Of a stretch of DNA of 64,000 nucleotides, positions 37,042 to 47,037 are shown one piece after another. Position numbers and translations under genes: made by a program. Location of the stretch: contig JAJPKO010000027.1 in the NCBI GenBank assembly GCA_021323655.1, positions 62,001 through 126,000 on the forward strand, read 5' to 3'. Under the pieces are notes generated by a model. That model was given only the letters and a program-made list of their open reading frames with translations. It did no database searches and had not been told where the DNA came from. Source of the DNA: Acidobacteriaceae bacterium (GTDB taxonomy: Bacteria; Acidobacteriota; Terriglobia; Terriglobales; Acidobacteriaceae). Within the stretch, counting starts at the first letter, position 1. Each line of letters opens with the position of its first letter.

Positions 37042-37584
37042 TCAGGGCAAAAGATAAGCGCTTGCCGTAACCACAATTCCGATGGCCCCAAGCAGCATAC
37101 CCGCATACCAGAAAGAACGCTGTCGCGTCAGCAAGGTAATAGACGTAATCACCAGCGCAACCTCCAGCAACACTTCTCCAAAATCAAAGCGGCTGCCGCG
37201 CCGTTCAGCGCGATGCACTTCCGCCTCCAGTTCCTGCGCTTTTTCCTGCTCACTGGTCAGGTCGCCCGCCCATTTATCAGCGTGTTGGCGGTAGTTTTCA
37301 ATGAGCTTTTGCGCATTCGCATCATGGGCTGCCAGTGTGGAAAGCAGGTCCGCTGTAAGCTGCGTCTCGTTCTGGCGTATCTTCTTGGCCTGATATTCGT
37401 TCCACTGGTCGCTCGCTTTGGCCTGCGCCAGAATGGCTTCTGAGTGTGTTCGATGGCCCAGCACTGTGCAAGCCGCCACCAGCACCGCCAGCAGGCTCAT
37501 GGTAAAGGTCACAGGACGCAGACTATGGTCTTTCTCCGCTCGCTCCTGGTGTTCGTGCAATTCATGGACTTCGTTTGGTTCCAT
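37042..37584 (-). CDS. DUF4337 family membrane protein
   Basis: This is a 180-residue protein with the DUF4337 layout. An N-terminal acidic region (EVHELHEHQERAEKDH) precedes TM1 (about 26-43). A long charged helical stretch (50-130, QWNEYQAKKIRQNETQL) that could be coiled coil follows, then two TM helices near the C-terminus (about 138-178). The function is unknown. It begins seven bases after the Wzz-like gene on the same strand, so it may take part in or be regulated with polysaccharide export. Confidence 0.85.
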   Translation of the reverse strand: MEPNEVHELHEHQERAEKDHSLRPVTFTMSLLAVLVAACTVLGHRTHSEAILAQAKASDQWNEYQAKKIRQNETQLTADLLSTLAAHDANAQKLIENYRQHADKWAGDLTSEQEKAQELEAEVHRAERRGSRFDFGEVLLEVALVITSITLLTRQRSFWYAGMLLGAIGIVVTASAYLLP

Positions 37585-37591
37585 CGCGTTC

Positions 37592-38851
37592 TTACGCTGT
37601 CTTTCTGCTCCAGAACGCCCTTCGCAGCAGGTGTAGCTTCTCTGCCTGCTCCGGGTCTTTCTCCATGCGGGAAAGGCCTTCCTGTGTCAGGGCCAAAAAA
37701 ATCCCAATCACCAGTCCCGCAAAAGCAGCGATGATCGTAATCAGACCACGTTTCGGAAAGGACTTGCGGTCAGGAACAACTGCGGGATCTACCACCTGAA
37801 TCAGCGCGCCTTCTCTCGCTTCATCCAGCTTCGCCAGTTCATATTGCCGCGCCAGTATCTCAAAAATCGTTTCGTAGTACTTCACATCGCGGTATTTTCG
37901 GATGTACTCAAGTCCGGCCTGCGGCACCTTGCCTTTGGGAACAATCAGCCCGCTGCCTTCATCCGTATTGCCGCCAAGCTGCGCCAGTTGTGCGCGCAGG
38001 GCATCCAGCTCTTTCTGCGTCTGTACCAGTTCCGCGTTCTGGTCCGTCGCATAACTCTTCATCGCCTGCAATTGGACTTCCTTCGCCGCAATCTGCGCGC
38101 GCAGGCTGGCCGCTGACTCAATCAGAGCGCGTGCCTGGCTGTCCAGTTGGATCATGCCCGTCTGCTGCTGCGTCTCCTTAAGGGCTTCTTCTGCATTGGT
38201 CAGGTTGTCTTTTGCCTGCTGCAATTGCTGCTCAAAAAACAACCGCCGCTGCGCTGCCTCTCCAATCGCAAGATGTTCAGAAAGGTGCCGGTACTCTTCC
38301 ACGTAGCCATTCGCCATCTCTGCCGCGCGTTTCGGGTCGTGGTCTTCCACTGAAATTGTGATCAGATTGTCCTTTGTGCCCGACTCCACCTTGGCATGGT
38401 CTTCAAACGCCTTGCGCGCATCAGACATATATTTCTTGTGGTACTCATCCATCAGATGAAATCGCTGTACCATCGCATCTTCCACCGTGCGGCTCTTGAA
38501 CATCGCCACATACATATCATTGGGATTTTTCAACCCCATGCCGGCTCCCGCCAGGGCGCCCAGTGAGCCGAGGCCCCCGAGCTGGGACATGATGGAAGAT
38601 GAGAGTGAAGAGGACTGTTGTGGTGGCAACACAATCGTGGTGGCCGTGTAACTCTTGGGAAGAAACAGAGTCACAATCAGCGCAATAAGTGCAAGCCCCA
38701 GCATAGTGCGGATGATCGCCTTCTTTCGTCTGGCCAGGACAACCAGCAGATCAATGAGGGATATCTCGTTTTCCTCTGAGGAATGAGCTCCGGGGCCTTT
38801 CTCAGCGGCTGTCGGCTCCAGTTGCCTGATTTCTTCGGTGGTTGTGTTCAT
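37592..38851 (-). CDS. Wzz/chain-length determinant family protein
   Basis: This is a 419-residue bitopic inner-membrane protein of the polysaccharide co-polymerase type. TM1 (about 48-66, LGLALIALIVTLFL) is followed by a large periplasmic domain with a glycine-rich loop (GGLGSLGALAGAG) and a long coiled coil (about 195-300, QQAKDNLTNAEEALKETQQQ), with TM2 at about 370-392. It sets chain length of surface or O-antigen polysaccharides. The C-terminus has no kinase domain. No polymerase, flippase or kinase gene lies alongside; a 44-residue membrane peptide gene precedes it and DUF4337 follows. Confidence 0.92.
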   Translation of the reverse strand: MNTTTEEIRQLEPTAAEKGPGAHSSEENEISLIDLLVVLARRKKAIIRTMLGLALIALIVTLFLPKSYTATTIVLPPQQSSSLSSSIMSQLGGLGSLGALAGAGMGLKNPNDMYVAMFKSRTVEDAMVQRFHLMDEYHKKYMSDARKAFEDHAKVESGTKDNLITISVEDHDPKRAAEMANGYVEEYRHLSEHLAIGEAAQRRLFFEQQLQQAKDNLTNAEEALKETQQQTGMIQLDSQARALIESAASLRAQIAAKEVQLQAMKSYATDQNAELVQTQKELDALRAQLAQLGGNTDEGSGLIVPKGKVPQAGLEYIRKYRDVKYYETIFEILARQYELAKLDEAREGALIQVVDPAVVPDRKSFPKRGLITIIAAFAGLVIGIFLALTQEGLSRMEKDPEQAEKLHLLRRAFWSRKTA

Positions 38852-38917
38852 TCGCTGCCGGTCTGGGCTATCGTGCTTCTCTCAGGCTACCAGAAACCAG
38901 GCTGCTGAGAACACGTT

Positions 38918-39052
38918 TCACGAGTCCTTACCCGGATGCCCCGTCACGTCTCCCATGCCCTCCGCATCGGCCGTATGCCCATGGGTCGCCCACAAAATGG
39001 CCGCCAGAAAAACCAGGGCAAACAGCAGGAGTACTCCAAGCGTATTCGGCAT
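38918..39052 (-). CDS. Small single-pass membrane protein (44 residues)
   Basis: The peptide is 44 residues: a hydrophobic helix (about 5-22, GVLLLFALVFLAAILWA) and a polar tail with THGHTAD. The start ATG 39052 is preceded at the right distance (eight bases) by a perfect AGGAGG at 39061-39066, which is why I treat it as real despite its size. It lies 66 bases upstream of the Wzz-like gene on the same strand. No function is recognised; it could be a helper of the polysaccharide co-polymerase or an unrelated small membrane peptide. Confidence 0.65.
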   Translation of the reverse strand: MPNTLGVLLLFALVFLAAILWATHGHTADAEGMGDVTGHPGKDS

Positions 39053-39060
39053 CTCGCATA

Positions 39061-39066
39061 CCTCCT
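39061..39066 (-). promoter_or_regulatory. Perfect Shine-Dalgarno deciding the start of the 44-residue membrane peptide
   Basis: On the minus strand this reads AGGAGG, eight bases before ATG 39052. It rules out the longer in-frame start at 39115, which would contain this sequence within its coding region. Confidence 0.75.
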
Positions 39067-39148
39067 GAAAATTAAGAGCCTGCGAGGCGGGAATTTGGTT
39101 GCGGCAGCCGTGCAACTGCGATTGATTCGCGTCAAACTAATCAAAGCA

Positions 39149-39799
39149 ATGACATTCCACCTCTTCGAGCAAAACGATTCCAGTCCGCAAAATGAAGAAA
39201 TCGCTCCCGGCGCGGTCTTTCTTCACCGTTTTGCTCTGCCCCATGAGGCCGCCATCCTCCAGGCCCTCAGCGAAATTACTGCATCTGCTCCATTCCGCCA
39301 TATGGTCACACCCGGAGGCCACCAGATGTCCGTCGCCATGACCAACTGTGGTCTTCTCGGCTGGATATCCGATAAATCCGGCTACCGTTACAGCCCCGCA
39401 GATCCCCAAACCGGCAAAAACTGGCCCAGAATGCCGGAAGTATTTCTCCGCCTCGCCACCACCGCCGCCAGCGAGGCCGGATTCGCCGGGTTTGCTCCCG
39501 ACGCCTGCCTCATCAACCGCTATCATCCCGGTACCAAACTCTCTCTGCATCAGGACAAGGATGAGCGCGACTTCAGCCATCCCATCGTCTCCGTTTCGCT
39601 GGGCATTCCCGCCGTCTTTCTCTTTGGCGGGCTCAAGCGGACCGGCAAAACACAGCGCCTCCCCGTCCAGCACGGCGATGTCATCGTATGGGGAGGCCCA
39701 GCGCGTCTTCGCTTTCACGGCATCATGCCGCTGAAGCCAGCCATCCATCCAGCACTCGGCAGCTTCCGCGTCAACCTTACGTTCCGCAAAGCTGGATAA
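39149..39799 (+). CDS. alkB: Alpha-ketoglutarate-dependent DNA/RNA demethylase
   Basis: AlkB removes 1-methyladenine and 3-methylcytosine from nucleic acids using Fe(II) and 2-oxoglutarate. The 216-residue protein has INRYHPGTKLSLHQDKDE (the HxD iron ligands), GDVIVWGGPAR, the distal histidine in LRFHGI and the 2-oxoglutarate-binding FRVNLTFR. Length and motif spacing match the E. coli enzyme. I placed the start at ATG 39149; the open frame extends further but overlaps the small divergent peptide gene. It stands alone, not in an ada operon. Confidence 0.95.
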   Translation: MTFHLFEQNDSSPQNEEIAPGAVFLHRFALPHEAAILQALSEITASAPFRHMVTPGGHQMSVAMTNCGLLGWISDKSGYRYSPADPQTGKNWPRMPEVFLRLATTAASEAGFAGFAPDACLINRYHPGTKLSLHQDKDERDFSHPIVSVSLGIPAVFLFGGLKRTGKTQRLPVQHGDVIVWGGPARLRFHGIMPLKPAIHPALGSFRVNLTFRKAG

Positions 39800-39860
39800 C
39801 AGCGAGTGGATGTTTCATCAAGATGCCCATAGCAATCTCATCGCATCCGAAATAACATTC

Positions 39861-39880
39861 TGTCCACCGGAATTTGGACA
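39861..39880. promoter_or_regulatory. Inverted repeat TGTCCA-N8-TGGACA upstream of the NTF2-like gene
   Basis: TGTCCA (39861-39866) and TGGACA (39875-39880) form a perfect six-base inverted repeat with an eight-base centre, 21 bases before the start codon of the NTF2-like gene. It could be a dimeric repressor site or a leader hairpin; nothing else supports either. Confidence 0.35.
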
Positions 39881-39901
39881 CGGAGTTACCTCATACGACC
39901 C

Positions 39902-40339
39902 ATGAAAACTCCCAGGCACTACCTCGTTTGCGCCCTTGTTCTGCTCCTCACCCATGGCCTGTATGCGCAAAGCGCTGCAGACAACATTCGCACCGTACTC
40001 GCCGCGCAGGTTGCTGCGTGGAACCGCGGTGACATTCCTGCCTTCATGCAGGGCTACAAAAATTCGCCCGACACAACCTTCATCGGAAAGTCCGTACAAC
40101 ACGGCTGGCAGCAGGTCCTTGAACGCTACCAGCACACCTATCCCACAAAAGAAGCCATGGGTACCCTCGATTTCTCTGAAATCAATGCGCGCATGCTCGG
40201 CGCTGACCACGCCGTAGTCACCGGAAAATTCCACCTGGCCCGCAGCGCTTCCGCAGGAGGCGACGCCAGCGGCATCTTCTCGCTCATATGGGAAAAGACC
40301 CCGCAGGGATGGAAGATCATCCTCGACCACACCAGCTAA
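39902..40339 (+). CDS. Exported DUF4440/SnoaL-like (NTF2-fold) protein
   Basis: This is a 145-residue protein with a signal peptide (about 1-22, HGLYAQ) and an NTF2-like fold: VLAAQVAAWNRGDIPAFMQGY, then FIGKSVQHGWQQVLERYQ, a central strand pair and the closing WEKTPQGWKIILDHTS. Relatives are ligand-binding or isomerase-like; the catalytic role is not visible. It is convergent with acnA and shares the hairpin at 40348-40370. Confidence 0.85.
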   Translation: MKTPRHYLVCALVLLLTHGLYAQSAADNIRTVLAAQVAAWNRGDIPAFMQGYKNSPDTTFIGKSVQHGWQQVLERYQHTYPTKEAMGTLDFSEINARMLGADHAVVTGKFHLARSASAGGDASGIFSLIWEKTPQGWKIILDHTS

Positions 40340-40340
40340 A

Positions 40341-40370
40341 AAAACAAAGCCCCGGAATCATTCCGGGGCT
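40341..40370 (-). terminator. Intrinsic terminator of acnA (possibly shared)
   Basis: AGCCCCGGAA-TCA-TTCCGGGGCT (40348-40370) forms a ten-base-pair stem with a three-base loop. On the minus strand it is followed by TTTGTTTTTTT, and it begins 23 bases after the acnA stop. On the plus strand there is no T-run, so it mainly serves acnA. Confidence 0.9.
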
Positions 40371-40392
40371 GATCAGTAAAGCTGCGCCAGAT

Positions 40393-43188
<2,796 letters not shown>

Positions 43189-43523
43189 AAATGTCCTTTC
43201 TTTTTCAGGCGAAGGAATAATTCGCGTCGCGCGAGCAGCGGCGAGCGCCGCACGTTCCTGCTTAGCGCGAAAAAACTTTCAGCACTTAAAGACTAGTCAG
43301 AGAACAGGCCCTCGTCCACGGTCCGGGCGGCCCCGACGAAAACGCTTCAAACGTGGCGGGACAAGATTCATGGTTCTGCAACTATTTTACCGCGTTAAAT
43401 TCCCATGGAATCTCCTGAGCAGAGCGCGTTTTTACAATTTTGCCATCTGAAGTGGGCGCGAAATCGGGGACGTGGCGCACCGTCGAAGAACCGGTTTTTC
43501 TCGCAGATCTTCCAGCAAACGTT
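43189..43523. other. Gap between acnA and the Nramp gene, no gene seen
   Basis: This stretch holds the acnA promoter and leader. Beyond that I see only GC-rich segments with weak inverted repeats (GGCGAGCGCC) and an AT-rich patch at about 43380-43400. No open frame has coding-like composition. A REP-like element follows at 43524. Confidence 0.5.
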
Positions 43524-43561
43524 GCCATCCTGAGCGAAGCGCCGTAGCGCATAGTCGAAGG
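43524..43561. repeat. REP-like palindromic element (CCATCCTGAGCGAAGCG type)
   Basis: GCCATCCTGAGCGAAGCG (43524-43541) is followed by CCGTAGCGCATAGTCGAAGG. The core ATCCTGAGCGAAGCG and the AGTCGAAGG end are, to my knowledge, a widespread intergenic repeat in Acidobacteria and some other phyla. It starts 16 bases after the Nramp stop codon on the minus strand, a usual position for REP elements. Confidence 0.75.
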
Positions 43562-43576
43562 TTTTTCTCCCAACCA

Positions 43577-44902
43577 TCACCCCTGCCCCGTAAACGTCTG
43601 CCACACCAGAAACCCATTCAGCGCTACAATCACGCTCACCGTAAGCCACCCCAGCCCGCGTACCAACCGGTTGTTCACAAACTCGCCCATCACTCCGCGG
43701 TTCCCGGTCAACAGCAGCAGCGGGACCAGCGCAAACGGCAGAGTAAAGCTCAGGCACACCTGCGACAAAATCAGGATCTTCAGCGGATCCAGCCCAATCG
43801 CAATCACAACAATCGCTGGAACCAGCGTAATCAGCCGCCGCAGAAAGATGCTGAACTTGACCTTGAGAAATCCCTCCAGAATCACCTGCCCGGCCATCGT
43901 TCCCACCGTTGAAGACGAAAGTCCGGAACAAAGCAGCGCAATCGCAAATACCACCGCCGAGGTCGGCCCCAGCAGCGGCCGCAGCGTGCGGTGCGCCTCT
44001 TCAATGGACATGCCATTCTGCCACTGTCGCCCGGCAAAGGCCGCCGCAGAGACCACAATCATGGCCGAATTCACCAGCCACGCTCCATTCATGGCTGCAA
44101 AAACGTCTATCGTCTCAAAACGAAGGTGCCGCAGCCGCGCCAATCGTTGACGCCTCGGCGTCTCAGACATCTCTTCCCGGACACGCGGCTGCACCAGCGC
44201 CGAATGCAGGTACACCACGTGTGGCATCACTGTTGCCCCCAGCATGCCTACGGCAATGTAAATGCTCTTGCTGTCAATCGTGGGAACAATCGTGTGGTAC
44301 GCAATCGCCTTCCAGTCCGGATGAATAAAAAACATCTCCACGGCATAACAGAGTCCAATCAAACAGACAAAGCCCATAATCGCAAGCTCCAGCCTGCGAA
44401 AGCCGTACAACTCAATCGCCAGAATGGCGAACACGCATACCGCTGAAACAACGGCCGCTCCCAGCAGAATCTCCGTCTTGCTCCAGCCCATGCCCGTGAG
44501 CCACGGACCAAACAGCAGGTAGAATCCGAGCGCCGCCCCCAAAAACTCGGCCAGGTCCGTAGCCAGCGCGGAAATCTCCGCCGCCACCCACAATCCAATC
44601 GCTGCCGGCCTGGAAAACTCCTCCCGGCAATTTTCCGGCAGCGTTCTTCCTGTAGCGATCCCGAGCTTGGCCGCCAGGTACTGGATAAGGATCGCCATGG
44701 CATTCGACCACAACAGCACCCACAGCAACCGGTAGCCAAATCGCGCCCCGCCATCAAAGTTCGTGGCAAAATTTCCCGGATCAATATAGGCAATGCTGGC
44801 CACAAAGGCTGGTCCAAAGTAGTACCAAAGCTGAGACGAGCGCAACCGCGGCAGCTTCTGCCGGACGGTTTCAGTCACAGATTCTGTCGGAAGAGATCCC
44901 AT
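43577..44902 (-). CDS. mntH: Nramp-family divalent metal (Mn/Fe) transporter
   Basis: This 441-residue protein has about eleven TM helices and Nramp signatures: the helix-1 metal site DPGNFATN, and MPHVVYLHSALV in helix 6 with the His that contacts metal. It imports Mn(II) or Fe(II) by proton symport. The start is the ATG at 44902, before a region with an AACTATAGTT palindrome that could bind a metal-dependent repressor. No MntR or Fur gene is adjacent. A REP-like element lies just after the stop. Confidence 0.92.
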   Translation of the reverse strand: MGSLPTESVTETVRQKLPRLRSSQLWYYFGPAFVASIAYIDPGNFATNFDGGARFGYRLLWVLLWSNAMAILIQYLAAKLGIATGRTLPENCREEFSRPAAIGLWVAAEISALATDLAEFLGAALGFYLLFGPWLTGMGWSKTEILLGAAVVSAVCVFAILAIELYGFRRLELAIMGFVCLIGLCYAVEMFFIHPDWKAIAYHTIVPTIDSKSIYIAVGMLGATVMPHVVYLHSALVQPRVREEMSETPRRQRLARLRHLRFETIDVFAAMNGAWLVNSAMIVVSAAAFAGRQWQNGMSIEEAHRTLRPLLGPTSAVVFAIALLCSGLSSSTVGTMAGQVILEGFLKVKFSIFLRRLITLVPAIVVIAIGLDPLKILILSQVCLSFTLPFALVPLLLLTGNRGVMGEFVNNRLVRGLGWLTVSVIVALNGFLVWQTFTGQG

Positions 44903-44946
44903 CGCACTCCTGTCTTTGAGTATATGATGGCTTCCTCTCCAAAGAA

Positions 44947-44956
44947 AACTATAGTT
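44947..44956. promoter_or_regulatory. Palindrome AACTATAGTT upstream of mntH
   Basis: A perfect ten-base palindrome 45 bases upstream of the mntH start, in an AT-rich tract. Nramp genes are commonly repressed by MntR (DtxR family) or Fur at such sites, but the sequence does not match a consensus I know, so this is a candidate only. Confidence 0.35.
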
Positions 44957-44993
44957 AACTCATATTCATTAACAATTATTGATATAAATGTCT

Positions 44994-45076
44994 GGCGCTC
45001 CAGGTTCGCGTGGTCTTCCACCTTCCGGAGCTGTGGCGAGAAGCAAAAGCAATGTTAGCCACGAATCTGGAGCGCC
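44994..45076. repeat. Long inverted repeat, locus 2
   Basis: GGCGCTCCAGGTTCGCGTGG (44994-45013) is complementary to CCACGAATCTGGAGCGCC (45059-45076): 17 of 18 aligned positions, one mismatch and a two-base bulge, loop of 45 bases. The same GGCGC-CCAGGTTC...CTGG..CGCCCATYC layout, shorter, occurs at 7434-7475. Confidence 0.75.
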
Positions 45077-45218
45077 CATTCTCAGGAAAGGCTGGAAACC
45101 CAGGTGAACCAGCCAGTACAGAGAAGGGCCTTAGGTGCACCATCATTATGTCATCCCTTACCAAGCAATATCGGCCATCAACCCATTCAGGTTCAACAAC
45201 ATACAAAAATCGTCCGTC

Positions 45219-45259
45219 CATGTGCCGTAAAAACCCATACCTCATTTGTTATCCTGAAA
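45219..45259 (+). repeat. Conserved intergenic block, locus 2
   Basis: CATGTGCCGTAA at the start and TTTGTTATCCTGAAA (45245-45259) at the end match 7568-7605 in order, with three bases of length difference. Unlike locus 1, no intrinsic terminator follows. Confidence 0.7.
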
Positions 45260-45311
45260 CTAGAAGAAGAAGATCAGATCACATTTACTAATCCGTCAAC
45301 TCCATGCAACA

Positions 45312-45370
45312 TAAGTGATTGAAAATAAATGATATCTGTGCAGGCATCCGCCCGTAAGCCACTGAAAATA
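45312..45370 (+). repeat. Paired TAAG..TGAAAATA motif, locus 2
   Basis: TAAGTGATTGAAAATA (45312-45327) and TAAGCCACTGAAAATA (45355-45370) are direct repeats 43 bases apart. They match the pair at 7681 and 7753 (consensus TAAGYNRYTGAAAAYA with slight variation). This copy is followed by purD, not by a CCCH gene. Confidence 0.8.
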
Positions 45371-45512
45371 CAGTATCTAAGTAAAAAACGGAAGCAGGGG
45401 CGTCTTATCACCTGCCGATACCCAGCACATTCCTCGTAACTCCCGATTTTTGACGACTTTAGCGGAAAAGCCTGGAGGGGGTTCTCCCGCTCAACCTGTA
45501 GAATAAGAATCC

Positions 45513-46784
45513 ATGAAGGTCCTTGTCATTGGTTCAGGAGGCCGCGAGCACGCGCTGGCCTGGTCAATCCGCAATTCACCACGCATCAGCGAAATCGTAT
45601 GCACCCCGGGAAACGGCGGAATCGCACAGGTAGCCCGCCTGGTTTCCGCCAGTCAGAAAGACCTGAATGACTTATTGCGTGTCGTCGCCACGGAGAATCC
45701 CGATCTGACCGTGGTTGGCCCCGAGGCCCCACTCGCCCTGGGCCTGGTAGATGAGCTGCAACGCCGGGGTCTGCCGGTCTTCGGCCCAACCCGCGCCGCC
45801 GCAATGCTTGAAACCAGCAAGTCCTTCGCCAAGCGCTTTATGCAGCGCCACAACATACCCACGTCAAATTACGCCGTATGCACTACCCAGGAAGAAGCGC
45901 TGGCTTCGCTCGACCTCTTCCACCTTCCGGTTGTCGTCAAGGCCGACGGACTCGCCGCAGGCAAAGGTGTCCTCATCTGTCAGACGAAAAAAGAGGCGCA
46001 GGATGCCATCGCCGGACTCTTCAGCGGAAAGCTGCTTGGCTCGGTCGAAACCAGCATCGTGATCGAAGAGTTTCTGGAAGGTGAAGAAATCTCCTTCCTC
46101 GTCTTGAGCGATGGAAAGCACGTCGCACCGCTCGTTCCCGCGCAGGACCACAAGCGCATCGGCGAAGGCGATACCGGACCCAACACAGGCGGAATGGGTG
46201 TCTACTCAACCGATGCGATGCTCGACCCTCAGATGCGCAACTGGGTGTTGCACCACATTGTGCAGCCAACGATTGATGGCATGGCCGCCGAGGACACACC
46301 TTTTGCCGGCGTCCTCTACTGCGGCCTCATGATGACTGCACGCGGTCCCATGGTGCTGGAATACAACGCCCGCTTTGGCGACCCGGAAACACAGGCCATT
46401 CTGGTGCGGCTGGAAAGCGATCTGGTGGACGCACTCGAGGCCAGTGCAAAGGGCCAGCTCAGCGATACTGAGTTACGCTGGAAGCCCGGCGCCTCGGCCT
46501 GCGTGGTAGCTGCGTCAGAAGGCTATCCCGGTAGCTACACCACCGGACACAAAATAACCGGACTAGATGAAGCAGCAAAAATACCAGGTGTCGAAGTCTT
46601 CCACGCCGGAACAACCCTCTCTGACGGCGGCTACCTGACCAACGGAGGGCGTGTGCTGGCCGTAACCGCCGCCGCCGCCACGCTCGAAGACGCGTTAGGG
46701 CTGGCCTACGAAGGGATCGGGAAAATCCAGTTCGATGGCATGTACTACCGGCGGGACATCGGCCACCGCGCGCTGAAGAAGTAG
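45513..46784 (+). CDS. purD: Phosphoribosylamine--glycine ligase
   Basis: PurD makes glycinamide ribonucleotide in purine synthesis. The 423-residue ATP-grasp protein begins MKVLVIGSGGREHALAW, has VVGPEAPLALGLVDEL, the ATP-binding segment VVKADGLAAGKGVLI, GDTGPNTGGMGVYS, and NARFGDPETQAIL. All motifs are intact. It starts just downstream of the second repeat locus and has no other pur gene beside it. Confidence 0.97.
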   Translation: MKVLVIGSGGREHALAWSIRNSPRISEIVCTPGNGGIAQVARLVSASQKDLNDLLRVVATENPDLTVVGPEAPLALGLVDELQRRGLPVFGPTRAAAMLETSKSFAKRFMQRHNIPTSNYAVCTTQEEALASLDLFHLPVVVKADGLAAGKGVLICQTKKEAQDAIAGLFSGKLLGSVETSIVIEEFLEGEEISFLVLSDGKHVAPLVPAQDHKRIGEGDTGPNTGGMGVYSTDAMLDPQMRNWVLHHIVQPTIDGMAAEDTPFAGVLYCGLMMTARGPMVLEYNARFGDPETQAILVRLESDLVDALEASAKGQLSDTELRWKPGASACVVAASEGYPGSYTTGHKITGLDEAAKIPGVEVFHAGTTLSDGGYLTNGGRVLAVTAAAATLEDALGLAYEGIGKIQFDGMYYRRDIGHRALKK

Positions 46785-46829
46785 ATAACGTACTTGCTTT
46801 GAACCTGGCCAAGCTAAGGCGGTGCCGTG

Positions 46830-47026
46830 ATGCCTGTATCCACCATTCATGAAGCAAAAACCAATCTCTTCCGCCTGGTTCAGAAGGCCAACAGGCAGGT
46901 CTTCTTCCAGGCCGTTACAAAGACCATTTTGACCGTCTGCTGATAGCACAGGCGCAGGCCGAGAACCTTGTCTTAATCAGCAATGAAAGGCTCTTTGATG
47001 GCTATGGTGTCCGCCGCCTTTGGTGA
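46830..47026 (+). pseudogene. Remnant of a Phd/VapC toxin-antitoxin pair
   Basis: An ATG at 46830 opens MPVSTIHEAKTNLFRLVQKA, the N-terminus of a Phd/YefM-type antitoxin, but the frame ends at TGA 46941. A second frame (about 46913-47026) reads YKDHFDRLLIAQAQAENL then LISNERLFDGYGVRRLW and a stop, which is the C-terminal end of a PIN-domain VapC toxin (the DPFDRLLIAQA region with the last metal aspartate). The middle of both genes, including most of the antitoxin and the N-terminal PIN acidic residues, is missing, so an internal deletion of several hundred bases has joined the two ends. No function is expected. It lies between purD and the convergent gatB. Confidence 0.85.
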
Positions 47027-47037
47027 GTGAGAGATAT

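Larger units (their letters stand above)
44903..45512. other. Gene-free, repeat-rich 610-base region upstream of purD and mntH
   Basis: Divergent promoter space for mntH and purD. It carries an AT-rich 44941-44990 tract with a palindrome, a long inverted repeat (44994-45076), a block with TTTGTTATCCTGAAA (45219-45259), the TAAG pair (45312, 45355) and a G-run (about 45475-45480). Open frames here (45010-45291 plus, 44976-45245 minus) run across the repeats and look non-coding. Confidence 0.75.

Noticed and set aside
45010-45291. Open frame (and a minus-strand one at 44976-45245) upstream of purD
   Set aside because: Both run through the inverted repeat and conserved block and lack ribosome-binding sites; the region is better seen as noncoding repeats.
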